64,000 nucleotides of DNA from Multifurca ochricompacta (taxonomy: Eukaryota > Basidiomycota > Agaricomycetes > Russulales > Russulaceae), in the NCBI GenBank assembly GCA_022496185.1, contig WTXG01000088.1, positions 1 to 64,000 of the forward strand, read 5' to 3'. The notes beneath the pieces were generated by a model that saw nothing but the letters and a program-made list of their open reading frames with translations, ran no database searches and was not told where the DNA came from. The position numbers were made by a program, and so were the translations under genes. Of the stretch, positions 1 to 10,444 are shown piece after piece (position 1 is the stretch's first letter; each line of letters starts with the position of its first letter).

Positions 1-2
1 GC

Positions 3-533
3 CAATGGGAAGAGATCAGGCAATCGGCCAATGAGAACCTGCTGAAGGCGCAAAAGACCCTGTCAGAGAAACCCTCGAAGTTCACACCTTATCAGACCAA
101 TGACTTGGTATGGCTCGAAGGGAAGAACATCCGTACGTCACATCCAACGGCCAAGTTAGCACCCCAACGACATGGACCCTTCAAAATAACACGGAAGCTG
201 TCAGATGTGTCATACAAGCTTGAACTTCCACCCACGTGGAGGATCCACCCAGTCTTCCACGCCAGACTTCTGACACCATATAAGGAAACACCCCTGCATG
301 GGGAAAACTTCCCAAGGCCCCTTCCAGAACTGATTGATGGAGAAGCGGAATGGGAAGTGGATCAGATTCTAGATTCCATACGTAAAGGCCGAGGGTGCAA
401 ACTGCATTACCTTGTCAAGTGGAAGGGATTCCCAGACTCTGACAACTCGTGGGAACCAGCCGGGAATATCTTTGCCCCGGTCCTTATCTTGGAGTTCCAT
501 GCCCGACACCCAGAAGTGCCCAAGAACACTTAA
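3..533 (+). CDS. Ty3/gypsy Pol C-terminus (integrase tail + chromodomain), 5' partial
   Basis: The frame is open from the window edge to the stop at 531-533, so this is the end of a longer Pol. Its N-terminal part (QWEEIRQSANENLL) follows the integrase catalytic core in the homologous copy at 61.6-64 kb. The GPF module is visible (HGPFKITRKLSD, PVFHARLLTPY), and the last ~60 residues form a chromodomain with the typical LVKWKGF and NSWEP motifs. Chromodomains of chromoviral Ty3 elements direct integration to heterochromatin marked by histone methylation (family knowledge). It is followed 38 nt later by a second ORF and then the polypurine tract and LTR at 1842, so it belongs to the element whose 3' LTR is at 1842-2434. 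No frame break is seen within this part. Confidence 0.93.
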   Translation, partial: QWEEIRQSANENLLKAQKTLSEKPSKFTPYQTNDLVWLEGKNIRTSHPTAKLAPQRHGPFKITRKLSDVSYKLELPPTWRIHPVFHARLLTPYKETPLHGENFPRPLPELIDGEAEWEVDQILDSIRKGRGCKLHYLVKWKGFPDSDNSWEPAGNIFAPVLILEFHARHPEVPKNT

Positions 534-571
534 AAAGAGCAGTCCTAGACCCCAACTAAATTCCCCAGTAT

Positions 572-1810
572 ATGCTCCCTCAGCAACATCCTACCTCTGA
601 ACACTCTATTATGTCTTTCATCGCTGCCAACGCCGCTGTCGACGCCTTCACCGCCACCACAGTGGTCGTCGAGAGCTTTCCCTCTGCCCATCCCTCCACA
701 CGTCCCTCCTCACCTATCGACTATGAGGCCGCAGAAGCCCAAGTCAAAAGACAATCCCCAAATCCCAATGATGACTTTGACCACAGCGAAGAGCCGCACC
801 CAAACGACCTCTTGGGTATGGAATTAGATGACGAGGTCCCAGAGTTTCCATTCATTGCTAACAACCCCAACTCCTCCATGTATTTCCCCCTGGAGATTAC
901 AATGGCCAATGGGACAACTGCCATTGCCAAGTATATCTTTTACACGAATGGAGGAATGGATGTGGCTGGGTGCATGAAGAAGGATGGCCCCGTTTATGGG
1001 GCTCCTGTTTATTTGGAGGAAAGGTATACTGGACGCCTCCATCACACGATGACCAACAAGCAACTAGGGCACTTGGCTGCCGAAGACACACGAGCCTTTG
1101 CCATTGATGAAGTACTCAATGACATGCGGCTTCTGCGCCTCAAGGCTGAGGTCATGAGGCTGCGGAAGAACCTGACGCTCTGTTCCACGCTTAACAAACA
1201 GTACAAGGAGCACGCAAAGATGATGGTGAGGCTGACGAATGGGATGTTCCAGATAGAGCAGGAGTTGGTGGAGATTCGAAAGAGATTGGAGTTAGGGGAC
1301 GCGTATCAAACCATTGCTGAAAGGTACGCCGACACTTATGCACGGCCTCTCCCCCCACGATCCTTGGGCGCGGCCCCTGTGCTGCTGCCTAACCAATTCG
1401 AGATGCCATGCATGCATGAGAATCCCCGTGGTGAAACATGCTGGCGCTGTGATAGCAAGTACCACATCAGCTGGAACTGCCCACTCAACCGCAAGTGGTG
1501 CCGCCATTGTCGCAGCAACCTGCATTGGAGCCGATTCTGCATCTTTCGCTGAGTAGGAGTCGCTCCAACGATCAGCAACCCATCCGCATGGTGTGGCAAG
1601 TGCCTCCGACATAACACAGGACACCGCGAATTGGATTGTCTGATTCACAACCTCTGCCACTCCTGTGGGCAATGTGGCCCTTATGGGTTCCTCTGTACTC
1701 ACCAATGTCCACAAGATTCGGACAAGGAGAATTACACACTGGATGATCGTAATGTAGCGGATGACTATCTGGATTTGGTACAGGATGATGACGGTACGAG
1801 TCATTTCTAG
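572..1810 (+). pseudogene. Accessory ORF of the Ty3 element with a zinc-knuckle array, interrupted by one TGA
   Basis: The ORF starts at ATG 572 (or ATG 611), 38 nt after the pol stop, and runs 326 codons to a TGA at 1550-1552. The same frame continues open to the TAG at 1808-1810, giving about 412 codons. The first half is acidic and Ser/Pro-rich. A helical, coiled-coil-like stretch lies around residues 190-245. The C-terminus holds zinc knuckles: CWRC...HISWNC and CRHC...HWSRFC fit Cx2Cx4Hx4C, and after the TGA come CGKC...HRELDC (Cx2Cx6Hx4C) and a Cys-rich fourth module. It sits between pol and the polypurine tract, where most Ty3 elements have nothing or an env-like gene. No membrane segment is seen, so it is not env-like. 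A nucleic-acid-binding role is inferred from the knuckles only. Confidence 0.72.
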
Positions 1811-1827
1811 CCGGGTCTGCTAGAACC

Positions 1828-1841
1828 AGAAGGGGGGGTGA
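1828..1841 (+). other. Polypurine tract of the Ty3 element
   Basis: A purine run (agaagggggggtga) lies directly before the TGTTAC start of the LTR, the expected position for plus-strand priming in LTR retrotransposons. Confidence 0.75.
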
Positions 1842-2434
1842 TGTTACAAACCCTGCCGAGCAACCCCGTTTTCTTCACCCTTCCCAACGATGACCCCTCC
1901 TTACCACCTACCCTACACTTCATGATCACATCACCATCCTGGGATCCATCATGTGCTCTCCTCCCATCCCTGTGACCCCCGTTGTACTTGTTGACTCATT
2001 GTTTACCTATGCTTGACCTTTATCTTGTTATCTCTTATCCCCTTATCTTTACGACCGGACACTTACTTAATACCCTATCAGAAGCCAGGCTTTACACCCT
2101 CCACTTTAGTATATTTGGGCCCACCTGACCCCGTTATCCTTATCTCATTGGCACCCGTTTACTTACGTATATAAGTCTGCTGTAGCTACCTTGTAGACCT
2201 CAGACTCGACTTATTGAATACATCGGTGCCTGTCTTCTGGACATCCCCTTTGAACCCTTGACTCGTTCGTCTCAGTGCTTCTGGCACTTTCTGCTCAACA
2301 TTGTCTCAAGGCGCAGCCCTTCTGACTTTGACTCACCTCACCCGAACTCCAAGGAGCCTTATTGGTTCCTTACCTGAACTCGCAGACTGAGCTGTCACAC
2401 AAGTCATGTGGAACGTCCCGCATCGGACATAACA
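1842..2434 (+). repeat. 3' LTR of Ty3 element 1 (593 bp)
   Basis: Begins TGTTACAAACC and ends ACATAACA, giving a short TG...CA inverted terminus. The same sequence recurs as the 5' LTR at 55902-58105 once the Tc1 insertion there is removed (592 bp), which fixes both ends. A TATA-like ACGTATATAAGT lies near 2165. Downstream the sequence changes at once to the RNase H of a different Ty3 copy, so the element inserted into that relic. Its target duplication cannot be checked because the 5' end is outside the window. Confidence 0.88.
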
Positions 2435-2816
2435 CCCTTGCCTTCCTGTCCAAGTCCATGCTGGATGCTGAACACAACTATGACATCCATGACAAAGAAC
2501 TTCTTGCCATTGTTCGTGCTCTGGACACCTGGAGACACTACCTTGAGGGTGCAGCCCTTCCCTTTGAGGTGTGGACTGACCACAACAACCTGACTTACTT
2601 CTGCTCCAAGCAAAAACTCTCCTGCCACCAAGCATGGTGGGCCCTTGAACTGTCTCAGTACAACTTCACCATTGTTCACAAACCTGGCTCTTTCAACAAA
2701 TCTGATGCTCTGTCCTGGTGTCCAGACCATAAAGAGGGGATAGAGCATGATAATGATGAATGCATACTCTTGGACTCTAAGTTTTTTCACATTCAGGCCA
2801 TGAAAACCACAGTCAC

Positions 2817-3144
2817 TGTTACGTTCGAAGCTCAGTTCGCTGGTCCAAAGTCCAATAGTTCGGGAGGCAAGGCAGTTACTCAGTGCGCAGCTCAAGTAAA
2901 GAGGAGAGAGGGTGATATTCCGGGTCACAGAGCTATGTAGATCACAAAAGCTCAAGACTAAGGAATATAGCTTGAGCGTATGGCAACTTAAATAGGAGTG
3001 GAAGAGGATGATGTTATTATGTTAAGGGTGCTGCTAAGGTTTGAGGCTAGTAAGAGTAAAGGAGGAGAAAAAGTCGTACGTTGCAGTATCGTACGTTTCT
3101 GTCTGTATAGCATGGGGAGAGGTATCGTGTTAGGTATTGTAACA
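2817..3144. repeat. Solo LTR (328 bp) with 5-bp target duplication GTCAC
   Basis: Starts TGTTACG and ends TTGTAACA, with perfect TGTTAC/GTAACA inverted ends. GTCAC flanks it at 2812-2816 and 3145-3149. The integrase frame of the host relic is restored when it is removed. No homologous full element is seen in this window, so the family and orientation are unknown. Confidence 0.85.
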
Positions 3145-3719
3145 GTCACAACAACTCATGACTCCACCCTACACCACAGAATCAAAGACTGCCAAGACCA
3201 TGACGATGAAGTCACCCAAGCCCTGACCACCATCTTGCACAATGGTCCATGCTCCCTTGCCAAAGGACTGGAGGACTGGAACCTAGAGAATGGCCTAATC
3301 CTACATAAAGGCCAAGTCTACATCCCCAAGTCCCAAGAACTATGAAGAGACATTGTAAAATTACATCATGACTCCATTGCAACAGGACATCCAGGCAGAT
3401 GGAAGACCTATGAACTAGTATCATGAGAGTTTTGGTGGCCAGGGATGTCCTCCTTTGTCAAAGAATATGTGGATGGATGTGCCACCTGCCAAGAAACCAA
3501 AGTTCAACCTCAACTACCCATCCCTTTGCAACCCAACCAAGTTCCAGCTTGAGTATGGGGAACAATCACCATGGACTTTATCACAGACTTACCCCTGTCT
3601 CAGTCATATGACTCCCTATTTGTGGTGGTGGACTGGTTCAGTAAAGCCACCATCATTGTTCCTTGCACCAAAGATATCACTGCCCCAGAAACCTCCAAAT
3701 TATTCCTTGAACATGTATG

Positions 3720-4219
3720 TATTAAACAATCATGCTGCTGGTTATACTAACTGTGGTTAGTAGCATGTTAGGCTAGAAAGACAAGTATACTTCAGAGGTT
3801 TGAAGAAACTCTGTATTACTATTCTACTGACCTAGAAAGACAAGTATCTACAAGAGATGTTAGTCAAAGGTAAGATAGAAAGTATAGTAGAACTTACACT
3901 TCAGAGGTTTGAAGAAACTCTGAAGTGAAAGAGATGAAACAGACACCCTTATATACCCCAAAGGATCATCTGTGTGCACTGGGAATAAGTCCACAAGTGC
4001 TGGACAATAAACAAGAGGGATAAAGGCCATTGGCCAGAGAGAAATCATGTGCTTACTGTGCATTACTAAGTACATCACTAATCAGCTGAGTAAGGTGAGA
4101 AAGAAATGTAATAAAGATATTGTAAAAAGTCTGAAACTCTGGAACCTAATCTAATCTTATCTGCAGCTAAAGTGAAACTTAGATGCCTGAAGCATCTCCA
4201 GACACGTACTGTGTCAACA
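3720..4219 (-). repeat. Solo LTR of copia family 1 (500 bp), minus orientation, target duplication GTATG
   Basis: Flanked by GTATG at 3715-3719 and 4220-4224. The reverse complement begins TGTTGACAC and matches the LTR at 6074-7137 along its length, including the TATA region (GTATATAAGGGTGTC) and a repeated TTCAGAGTTTCTTC block. The distal terminus is mutated (TATTAA instead of TGTCAA). It interrupts the integrase core of the Ty3 relic. Confidence 0.88.
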
Positions 4220-4388
4220 GTATGGAGACACACTGGCCTCCCAGACCAAGTCATCTCTGATTGAGGCCCCCAGTTTGCATCCAAAGTCATGAAGGAAATG
4301 TGGAGCAAGTTAGGAGTACAATCATCCTTGAGCACTGCCTATCACCCCCAGACTGATGGAGAGACTGAACAAGTCAACCAAGAACTAG

Positions 4389-4982
4389 TGTTACAAACCC
4401 TGCTACATCATCTTGTCTCCTTTTTCCTTCCCACATGATGTGTTGTTTGGCCCTGTTTGTCCCTTGTTGATCATGTTATGACCCCTTTGTACATATTTGT
4501 TCCTTATCTTTGACTGAGGCTGTGCTTATCTCTGACTCATACTTTACACAAGAACTCTTACATATTTTCCCACCAGAATTGCAACTATACCGGATTCATC
4601 TACATATATTCTCACCTGGCCCACCCTGACTCTGTTCTTCATACAGATAGATTATGACTTTGTTGATACACCTAGTACAATACTCTGATTCAGACTCTGA
4701 CTCTGTTACATATATAAGACCTACGTAGATAGCCCTGTATGGCTCAGACTTGACTTCTTAATCGACTTGGTGCATTACCTTCTGGGTGATCTCTAAGACC
4801 TGACCTCTGAATCATCTCAGTGCTTCTGGCACTCTTCCACTCAACAATACTAAGGGATTAGCTCCTTGGTATTGACTTCTCACCCAATCTCTGTGTACTT
4901 GGAAGACAGTGCACACCTGACTTCATAGTTTTGCTACATGACTTGTCACATGTCATGCTGAATGCCCACACCAGGCATTACA
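4389..4982 (+). repeat. 5' LTR of Ty3 element 3 (594 bp)
   Basis: Runs from TGTTACAAACCC to CAGGCATTACA, with TATA-like ACATATATAAGACC near 4710. It is followed by a gag region homologous to that at 58.1 kb. The LTR is clearly different from the one at 1842 apart from its first ~15 bases and its promoter layout, so this is a related but separate subfamily. Scrambled minus-strand copies occur at 15.2-16.1 kb. Confidence 0.8.
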
Positions 4983-6073
4983 TTAAGTCAAGTCTCCTCC
5001 CACTGTGGCTTCATCTAGTTGAAGCCAGACTTTGCACAATGAAGAACTCATCAACCACTGAGACAAGGATAATCTTTCACAACAAGTCCTTGGCTCTGCT
5101 GTCTGGAAAGATTTTGAAACCAAGTTTGGATACTACATCTATCACAATGATCAGTACCAGCCAGTTGAATATGACAAACAGAAATGGGTCTGGTACTGTA
5201 TCCATCACTCTAGAAGCCATCATTCCTGGGTCACCACAGGACCTGCCCCACCAGAGTATGGCTTAGGACCCTGGAGAGAAAATCCTCCAGCCATCGTCAC
5301 TGATTCAGAACCCAAAGAATATATTGAAGAAAGCAGCAAAGATGCACAAGTCATAGCCACTAGTTTTACGGCTCAGACAGTTGCACCTGAGAGCACTACA
5401 TTCAGAACATCTGCTTTAGTCTCTCCACAGATCACATGACAAACCTCAGACACCCCAACTATCACTTACCCAACCATGTTGACCATCACTGCACAATTGC
5501 CAGACCCTGCTCCAGTTGTCCCCACTCCAAACCTCCCTCCCCCATCAGGATGCCTTACGGGAGTCCTGCCAATGATGTTCACTGGCAATCATTCTCAAAG
5601 CAAAAAGTTCATGCTTGAGTTTGAGACATTTAAAAACTTTAACCACAATGTCCCACAAATAGTGAACCCTTTTCAACACACCAACCTCTTCCTCTCGCTC
5701 ATTAGAGGGGATGCTGTCAATGATTGGACAATGGAGCAGATTGAATGGCTGAACAATAGGATCACAGCTGGAACCAGAACCACAGATGAGGATCTGTGGG
5801 ATATCATGGTGCAAAGATTTAAAGATGCCTTTACAGATGGGCAGGCCAAGCAGAAGGCTGCCAGAGAACTGAAATCTCTGAAGATGGAGAGAGGGGATTT
5901 GGATGGATATGTAGCCAAATTTCGCAACTTGGCTAAATGAGCAGAGTATGATGTGAATGAAGAGGCAATGCTTGACCTCTTCTCCCAGGGATTACCCAAC
6001 CCCCTGGTGAAAAACATCATCCAATTCCATCACCCCAAATCATGGAGCCAATGGACAAACACTGCCAGGAGAC
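4983..6073 (+). pseudogene. Broken gag of Ty3 element 3
   Basis: The N-terminal third is in several frames (similarity to the gag at 58125-59252 jumps between frames from 4990 to 5470). The capsid-type region is open at 5476-5938 (SGCLTGVLPMMFTGNHSQSK, FKNFNHNVPQIVNPF, DDW-type NDWTMEQIEWLN, AARELKSLKMERGDLDGYV). A TGA at 5938-5940 is followed by continuing similarity up to about 6065. The element is truncated where copia element 1 begins at 6074, and the zinc knuckle, protease and pol are missing from this window. Confidence 0.85.
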
Positions 6074-7137
6074 TGTTGACATGGGACGTGTCTGGAGATG
6101 CTTCAGGCATCTGAGGATCGCTTTAGCTGTAGATAAGATTAGATTAGGTTCCGGAGTTTCGGACTTTTTACAATATCTTTATTACATTTCTTTCTCACCT
6201 TACTCAGCTGATTAGTGATGTCCTTAGTAATGCACAGTAAGCACATGATGTCACAGTTAGGTGCGACACTGTGTCGAATGTCGATCAGGAGCTGGCCTCT
6301 GACAAGATATATCAAGGTCAAGTCAAGACTCCAAGTCAATAATAGAGTCAAGTCGGTTCAAGCCCCCAACAAAGTCGATAGGGCATGCGCGAGAGTCGAA
6401 GTCAATGGCGGAGACACTCAGTCCCGCAACAAGTTCAGTAGGATCAAAGGCTCTCCAAGTCGCGTCTTGGAGAGTTCAAGTGGAGTTCTTTCACAGAGAG
6501 GGAGAGTTCAAAGAGGTCTAATGCACCTTGGATTGAACACAAGAGAACAGACTTAGGTCTGTCTCTTCTACTTTACTGTGCTTTAAATACAGGTAGATCT
6601 AGCTATGTCATAGTAAATGGAAAGTTCTAGTACTATGATGTATTATCTACTGGTTGCGCAATAGAACTGGCTAGAACTAAGGAGAACATGGAGGGGTTGA
6701 GCCCTCAGTAAGCAAACAGTAAGTAGCGTTTCAGAACAACAAGTCCGTCTCAGTCATCAGTCAGCCATGTCACCTTTGTCAGTCCAAATTCTGTCACACA
6801 TGATATCTCTTTGGCCAATGGCCTTTATCCCTCTCTGTTTATTGTCCGGCACTTGTGGACTTATTCCCAGTGCGCACAGACCATTTCCCCTGGCCCCCAT
6901 GGGTATATAAGGGTGTCTGTTTCATCTCTTCCACTTCAGAGTTTCTTCTACCTCTGAAGTGTAAGTTCTACTATACTTTCTACCATACCTTTGACTAACC
7001 ATCTCTTGTAGATACTTGTTTTTCTAGGTCAGTAGAATAGTAATATAGAGTTTCTTCTACCTCTGAAGTATACTTGTTTTTCTAGCCTCACCGCTACTAA
7101 CCACAGTCAGTATAACCAGCAGCATGATTGTTTGACA
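6074..7137 (+). repeat. 5' LTR of copia element 1, split by a solo LTR
   Basis: Starts TGTTGACATG and ends GTTTGACA. Without the insertion at 6249-6798 and its duplication it is about 509 bp, close to the 500-bp solo copy at 3720-4219. TATA-like GGTATATAAGGG lies at about 6901. The sequence TTCTTCTACCTCTGAAGT occurs twice near the 3' end. Confidence 0.88.
6249..6798. repeat. Solo LTR (550 bp) nested in the copia LTR, target duplication CATGA
   Basis: Begins TGTCACAG and ends CTGTCACA. CATGA flanks it at 6244-6248 and 6799-6803, and the host LTR sequence resumes exactly after it when compared with the solo LTR at 3720-4219. It contains a TTTAAATA box near 6585. The parent family is not seen elsewhere in the window. 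Confidence 0.85.
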
Positions 7138-7149
7138 GGTTATGGGCCC
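7138..7149 (+). other. Primer-binding site of copia element 1 (initiator tRNA-Met anticodon region)
   Basis: GGTTATGGGCCC directly follows the LTR. It is the exact complement of GGGCCCATAACC, the anticodon-arm sequence of eukaryotic initiator tRNA-Met. This is the half-tRNA priming arrangement known for Drosophila copia rather than 3'-end priming. Confidence 0.8.
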
Positions 7150-8076
7150 TGCCGCTCATACTGACTGTTCATATTCCCTTTGTTCATAAACAGCCCAACT
7201 CGCTTTACGCACACAAGCTCAAAAAAGCTTCAAAGTTTTTTCCCACCAGCTTTCTCCAGTGAGCTTTCTTATTTACCGTCTGTGCACCTTAACACCCCAC
7301 AGGATGACGCAGTTTACTGCTCATCCTGAACTGTTTGGCTAGCCCTTCGGGGTTCTTGCAAAAGGTGACGAGGGACCCTAAGCGGGTGAAACACCTTAAG
7401 CTCCTTGAGTGCGCACTAGGTATTAGTAATTTCTTAGTTGTAGCTGGGTTTTCGTCCCATAGATAGTCTTAGTAGGCCTATAGCCAGAAGCTTGTGGCTT
7501 TAAGTCCAGTTAATGCTTGGCTCGATCCGTAAGCCAGGTTTAGTGACCTGCAGGTAGAGTTTAGGGTCTAGAACAAGGCATGGGTAGTCACTCCCATGAC
7601 GCTTGGGCTCGATACAAGTAGGCTGCACTACTATAGTCTTTACATAGTAGCTAGAAGGTTTTGTCTCTGGGCAGGAGCATTCACTGCCATGTTGTGGGGG
7701 TTCGCCCCACCAGAGGAAACCTAATAGTCTACTTAGTCATGGCCCCAATCATCTAGGGCTTAATCATGGACTCCACCACCAGCATTAGAGGAAGGGCTAT
7801 ACACCCTTTGTCTCTAATGGAACTTGCGGTTGGCTCCTCCATGACATGACTCCCAGTCCTGATTACACTAGACACTCTGGCTAGTCTACCAGAGCTTATG
7901 TCTGGTTGCAGGATTGCATTAGACAGCTTTACTATACCTAGAAAGTTGCACAACAAAGGTGGGACCTTCTTAGGTTTCGAAGCATAGCACCACAGTGTGG
8001 GGTGGCACTCTTAAGCGAGACCTGGGCACTGGTTCTAACTGCTCCTTGGAACCAGGAACACATATAACATCTCACA
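7150..8076 (+). other. Non-coding leader of copia element 1
   Basis: About 930 bp between the primer-binding site and the first gag ATG. I see no ORF with recognisable content. It would be the 5' untranslated/packaging leader of the genomic RNA. Confidence 0.6.
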
Positions 8077-9761
8077 ATGCCATCCTCTATTGTCTTCCCT
8101 CCCTCCTCCAAGATGGAACACCTTGATGGCTCAAACTGGCAGGTTTGGTCTGCCAACTTCAATGCGCTCCTGAGGATGAATGGGCTCAGAAGGCACATAA
8201 TTATGCCTTACCCTGATATGCCCCTCCTCCCTGGGGACAAGGAGGAAAAGGAGAAGATGCAGAAAGAAGTAGTTGACCCCATCCTTAGGGAATGGATGGC
8301 GGAAGAGGAAATGCTTATCGGCCTCCTCTTTCTTAATGTAACCCAAGAGGTCTACTCCCAAGTAGCCTCTGATGCCAATTATCCTTCTCTTAGTGAGAAG
8401 TATAATAAGTTGGAGCAGCTATATGGCTCTGTAGGTAGCATGGCCACATATAATTTGTGGCTTGCCCTGGTGTCCTTCCGTCTTGATGAAGGACAGACAT
8501 TTAGAACTCAATTACAAAAAGTTCTAGATGCCAGGAGTACCCTTAGGGAGAATGGGATGGAGGTCAATGACCTCCAGATGAGCTTCATTTTGTTGAAAGC
8601 TCTCCCAGACTCCTACAGTGCCATCGCTGGCTCTATACTGGCCTCTGGCGACCCAGAGTGACTTTCTCCTCAAGACCTTGTGCAGAGGTTCCTAAATGAG
8701 GAAAGTTGCCTGGCTGGTCCATCGGGAAGTGGTAGTGCAGTCCTGTCTAAGGCTGCACCTGTCAAATCAAAACAAAAAAATACAAATTTATCACCACTTC
8801 CCGCTGCTGCCCCTGGTTCACAAGGGGTGGTCTGCTTCTATTGCCAAAAGCCTGGACACAAGTCCAATGCTTGCGCAAAGAAGAAGAAGGACCTGGAGAA
8901 TGCCAAAAAGGGCAAGGCAGGGAACAAGAAGAGGGCTGAGGCCCAAAATGTACATACTATAGCCACCGTAGTTAATGGTAGTGGCAAAATAGAGGAGGTG
9001 CAAGAAGCACCTCGCATTTGCCTTTATGTTCACACCTATAATCTGGACATCAACTCAGAATACTGGATGCTTGACAGTGGAGCAACTGCACATTTCAGTC
9101 CCAACCTTGAAGACTTCAATACATATGAAGTCAACAGAACCCATGAAGTATCATTAGGTGACAACTCCATAGTCAAAACAAGTGGAGTTGGCACTGTGAT
9201 CATCAGGACTGATCGAGGTTTCGACTTGGAATTGAGCAATGTACTCCACATGCCTGGAGGACATAAAATACTCTCTGCCAGTGCCCTAGTAGAAAAAGGG
9301 GCAACTGTGTTCTTTGATAACAAGAAGGCAACAATTAAATATGGCGATAATATCATAGCGGAAGCATGGAAGTTTGGCAAATTGTATTGGGTACTAGGCA
9401 AACACGTCCTAAGTAGTATCCATACATCTGCATCTGCCTCACTAGAAATCTGGCATCAAAGAATGGGCCACATGTCTAAAGAAGCCCTGAAAAAATATGC
9501 TCCTGAGGTGGTTAAAGGCCTCAAAATTAGTAATAGCCAAGTGGAAGACAAGCCATGTTATGGCTGTGAAATGGGCAAGTCCCATTGTCTTCCATTTCCC
9601 CCATCTTCAAAGCGTGCATCAGCCCCCCTTGAGATCCTTCACAGTGATCTCGTAGGTCCCTTGCAGTGCAGTTCGATACAAGGGAATCTGTACTTTGCCA
9701 CCTTCTTGGACGACTTTAGCAGATATGCTTTAATCGTTCCAATGAAGTCCAAAGATCTGTT
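8077..9761 (+). pseudogene. Copia element 1 gag-protease-integrase (N-terminal part)
   Basis: Gag starts at ATG 8077 (LDGSNWQVWSANFNALL is the typical copia Gag N-terminus) and is closed by a TGA at 8659-8661 where similarity to element 2 continues, so that stop is a lesion. The frame then gives the zinc knuckle CFYCQKPGHKSNAC (~8833), protease DSGAT (~9076), the pre-integrase module (HQRMGHMS, CYGCEMGKS) and the start of the integrase core (HSDLVGPL, TFLDDFSRYALIV). It stops being copia element 1 at 9761, and the last residues up to the stop near 9841 are encoded by the inserted LTR. Expected RT and RNase H are absent. Confidence 0.9.
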
Positions 9762-10055
9762 TGTTGAGACAGACCCAAAGCCACCGGATCAACCCGAGTG
9801 GCATTACCGCCATGCATGCTTGTGGCGTGCTTTGACTGATTGATAAAGGACAATCCACAAACACTCTTTATTCTCTCTTGTGACTGTAGGACAATGGACT
9901 TAGATAGTATTGTTCTACAAACTAGGATTACACTCTCTTTTAGTATTTAAGGACATCCCTTCGTGTAGTTGTCACTTCAGTTTTAACCAACTAAACTGAA
10001 TTATCACTACTAAACTAGGTAGCACTTATCTAACTCGCTGCTGCTCAAATCAACA
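9762..10055 (+). repeat. 5' LTR of copia element 2 (294 bp)
   Basis: Runs from TGTTGAGACAGACCC to CTCAAATCAACA, with TTTAGTATTTAAGG as the TATA-like region near 9945. Its first ~220 bp match the 3' LTR closely (substitutions such as caccgg/cactgg). Confidence 0.9.
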
Positions 10056-10067
10056 GGTTATGGGCCC
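10056..10067 (+). other. Primer-binding site of copia element 2
   Basis: GGTTATGGGCCC immediately after the LTR, identical to that of copia element 1 although the LTRs are unrelated. It is complementary to the initiator tRNA-Met anticodon arm. Confidence 0.8.
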
Positions 10068-10444
10068 TGGCCGTATCTAATCTAATCCAGAAGAAGATCC
10101 ACCCAAGATTACACAAGCTCCCTTCCCCTCTACACACACTGTTTTTCTCTCACTCAAAAGGCGAGCCTCTGTTCCATGTCTATCACGATCTCATCTCCCC
10201 AGTCCCTGGAACTGGTGGACTGATGTAGACTGGGCCCCTAATCAGGGCTTCCCACGAGCCATGCGATGGAGCGTGGCAACGCTGAAGCACGCGTGAGTAC
10301 TCTCTTGGGCCCTTTGACAGACCAAGAGGCTGGATCCTTAGTGGATTCAGGGCACACAGTTGATACATCAGAGATTGATCGGATCTTCACTATCTGGGTC
10401 TAACTGCTCCGCTCACCCAGATTGGCAAATTACTAAGCAGCACT

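Larger units (their letters stand above)
2435..4388 (+). pseudogene. Relic Ty3/gypsy RNase H-integrase, cut by two solo LTRs and truncated
   Basis: RNase H is recognisable from about 2440 (NYDIHDKELLAIVRAL, VWTDHNNLTYF, HKPGSFNKSDALS). The integrase zinc region follows (HDSIATGHPG, WWPGMSSFV, CATCQETK) and then the catalytic core (TMDFITDLP; VISD followed by a stop; then [19 protein letters not shown]). In-frame stops occur near 3342, 3424, 3550 and 4261. Solo LTRs interrupt it at 2817-3144 and 3720-4219, and the coding similarity resumes exactly after each. It ends at 4388 where another Ty3 LTR begins. This is the oldest layer of the nest and is not functional. Confidence 0.88.
6074..9761 (+). 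mobile_element. Ty1/copia element 1, 5' LTR to partial integrase, truncated by copia element 2
   Basis: Contains a 5' LTR (6074-7137 including a nested solo LTR), a primer-binding site, a leader of about 930 bp without a convincing ORF, then gag, zinc knuckle, protease, the GAG-pre-integrase module and the start of the integrase core. RT, RNase H and the 3' LTR are not found downstream of element 2, so the 3' half was lost or rearranged. Confidence 0.88.

Noticed and set aside
1292..1804. 170-codon minus-strand ORF
   Set aside because: Antisense shadow of the zinc-knuckle ORF; its cysteines and hydrophobic residues mirror the plus-strand codons.
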